From positions 1 through 64,000 of the forward strand of contig NZ_CP026107.1 in the NCBI RefSeq assembly GCF_002902965.1: a stretch of 64,000 nucleotides of DNA, given 5' to 3'. Shown in pieces: positions 63,209 through 64,000 of the stretch. The notes below the pieces were generated by a model. That model was not told where the DNA came from and ran no database searches. It saw only the letters and a list, made by a program, of their open reading frames with translations. Both the position numbers and the translations under genes were made by a program. How positions within the stretch are numbered: position 1 is the stretch's first letter; the number at the start of each line of letters is the position of its first letter. Source of the DNA: Paraburkholderia hospita (GTDB lineage: Bacteria > Pseudomonadota > Gammaproteobacteria > Burkholderiales > Burkholderiaceae).

Positions 63209-64000
63209 CTATTGCTGGATATCGACGATCGCTTCGCGCACGTCGACGCGTTTCGGAATGACATGCTCGCGATACGCGAGATCCGCAGCGTCCTGCTGTG
63301 CCTTGACGACTTCGCTGGTGAGCGGATAGTGCACGCCCCATTCCAGCCTCGGCAAGGCCTTCGACCACACGTCGAGGCGCACACCCGTGCTCTGCGACAG
63401 GAACTCAGCCGTCTGTGCAGGATGCGCGAGTTCGATAGCCGTCTGCCGGTCGAGCACATCGAATAGCAGCCGCAACGTAGCGGGATAACGCCGCGCAAAA
63501 TCGCGCGAGCCGATATAGAAGCCGTATTGCGGCACGGAAAGCTCGCCGATCGTCAGTATCGTACGCGCGCCCGTTGCGAGTTCGGTATCGGCATAGCGCG
63601 GGTCCGGCACTGCCCACGCGTCGATGAAGCCGCGCTCGAATGCAGCGCGCGCGTCGCTGTAACTCAGATACACGAATTGCACCGACGCGGGCGGGACACC
63701 GGCGTCGGCGAGCGCCTTCAATACGAACAGATGCCCTTGCGAGCCCTTCGCGAAGGCGATCTTCTTGCCTTTCAGGTCGTCGAGCCGACGCACAGTCGAA
63801 TTCGCCGGGACGATCAGCCCGTAGCTCTTTTGCAGCTGCGGCGCGTATGCGACGTACACCACGCCGGGTGCCGCGCCCGCCTGCGCGAGAATCGGCGGCG
63901 TCGAGCCGACCGCGCCGACGTCGACATCGCCCGTATTGATCGCCTCGACGAGCGGCGCGCCATAGACGAATTCCTTCCATCTGACGGCGACGCCATGCGC
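63209..64000 (-). CDS. ABC transporter substrate-binding protein, aliphatic-sulfonate (SsuA) type, truncated by window edge
   Basis: The C-terminal 263 residues of an SsuA/NMT1-type periplasmic binding protein: KEFVYGAPLVEAINTGDVDVGAVGSTPPILAQAG, GLIVPANSTVRRLDDLKGKKIAFAKGSQGHLFVLKAL, and DAWAVPDPRYADTELATGARTI. The reading frame continues past the window edge, so the signal peptide and first ~50 residues are missing. Probably part of a sulfonate/taurine import system with a permease and ATPase further upstream. Confidence 0.85.
   Translation of the reverse strand, partial: AHGVAVRWKEFVYGAPLVEAINTGDVDVGAVGSTPPILAQAGAAPGVVYVAYAPQLQKSYGLIVPANSTVRRLDDLKGKKIAFAKGSQGHLFVLKALADAGVPPASVQFVYLSYSDARAAFERGFIDAWAVPDPRYADTELATGARTILTIGELSVPQYGFYIGSRDFARRYPATLRLLFDVLDRQTAIELAHPAQTAEFLSQSTGVRLDVWSKALPRLEWGVHYPLTSEVVKAQQDAADLAYREHVIPKRVDVREAIVDIQQ

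Overview
The window looks like the start of a secondary replicon (chromid or chromosome 2) of a Burkholderiaceae bacterium, most likely Paraburkholderia or Caballeronia. It opens on the start codon of a Rep_3-type initiator followed by parA and parB. GC content is high, the proteins read as Burkholderia-like, and acnB lies on the same molecule. Genus is inferred from protein flavour only; no search was run.

Region 1 (1-7.0 kb) is the replication and partition module: initiator, parA, parB, then about 3 kb with no convincing gene. That stretch holds three imperfect ~265-bp tandem repeats, three 15-bp palindromes (TATTTACSGTAAATA, candidate ParB sites), a perfect 460-bp GACAGC hexanucleotide array and an AT-rich block with inverted motifs.

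Region 2 (7-23 kb) carries repair and maintenance genes (DUF3293, DUF445, MOSC, MsrB, 3-methyladenine glycosylase). It then has a minus-strand block for PQQ-dependent alcohol oxidation: a sigma-54 activator, pqqA, pqqD, a small membrane protein, a quinoprotein dehydrogenase with the Asp-Tyr-Asp lanthanide signature, and a XoxJ-like/cytochrome c fusion. Matching -24/-12 promoters and similar upstream half-sites precede pqqA and the dehydrogenase, which suggests one regulon. Envelope proteins, a RHH protein, a cupin and a protein with a transposase-type DNA-binding domain follow.

Region 3 (23-46 kb) is mixed housekeeping and accessory: DUF4148, PAP2 phosphatase, AraC regulator, SDR, a PhoX-like phosphatase behind a Pho-box-like site, an MHYT-GGDEF-EAL protein, acyltransferase, trehalase, FUSC protein, rubredoxin-domain protein, two LysR regulators, and divergent acetamidase/formamidase and creatininase genes sharing duplicated operator-like sites.

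Region 4 (45-55 kb) has nitronate monooxygenase and MOSC genes, then two ~593-bp palindromic repeat elements in direct orientation around a tautomerase-SDR pair, an LLM flavin enzyme, and a DUF485-actP-cytochrome b-flavin oxidoreductase cluster.

Region 5 (55-64 kb) has a catabolic unit (MFS transporter, DHDPS-family enzyme, LacI regulator) behind two LacI-type operators, then acnB with a strong terminator, a gamma-glutamylcyclotransferase-like protein, a DUF7661-like protein and a truncated ABC substrate-binding protein at the edge.
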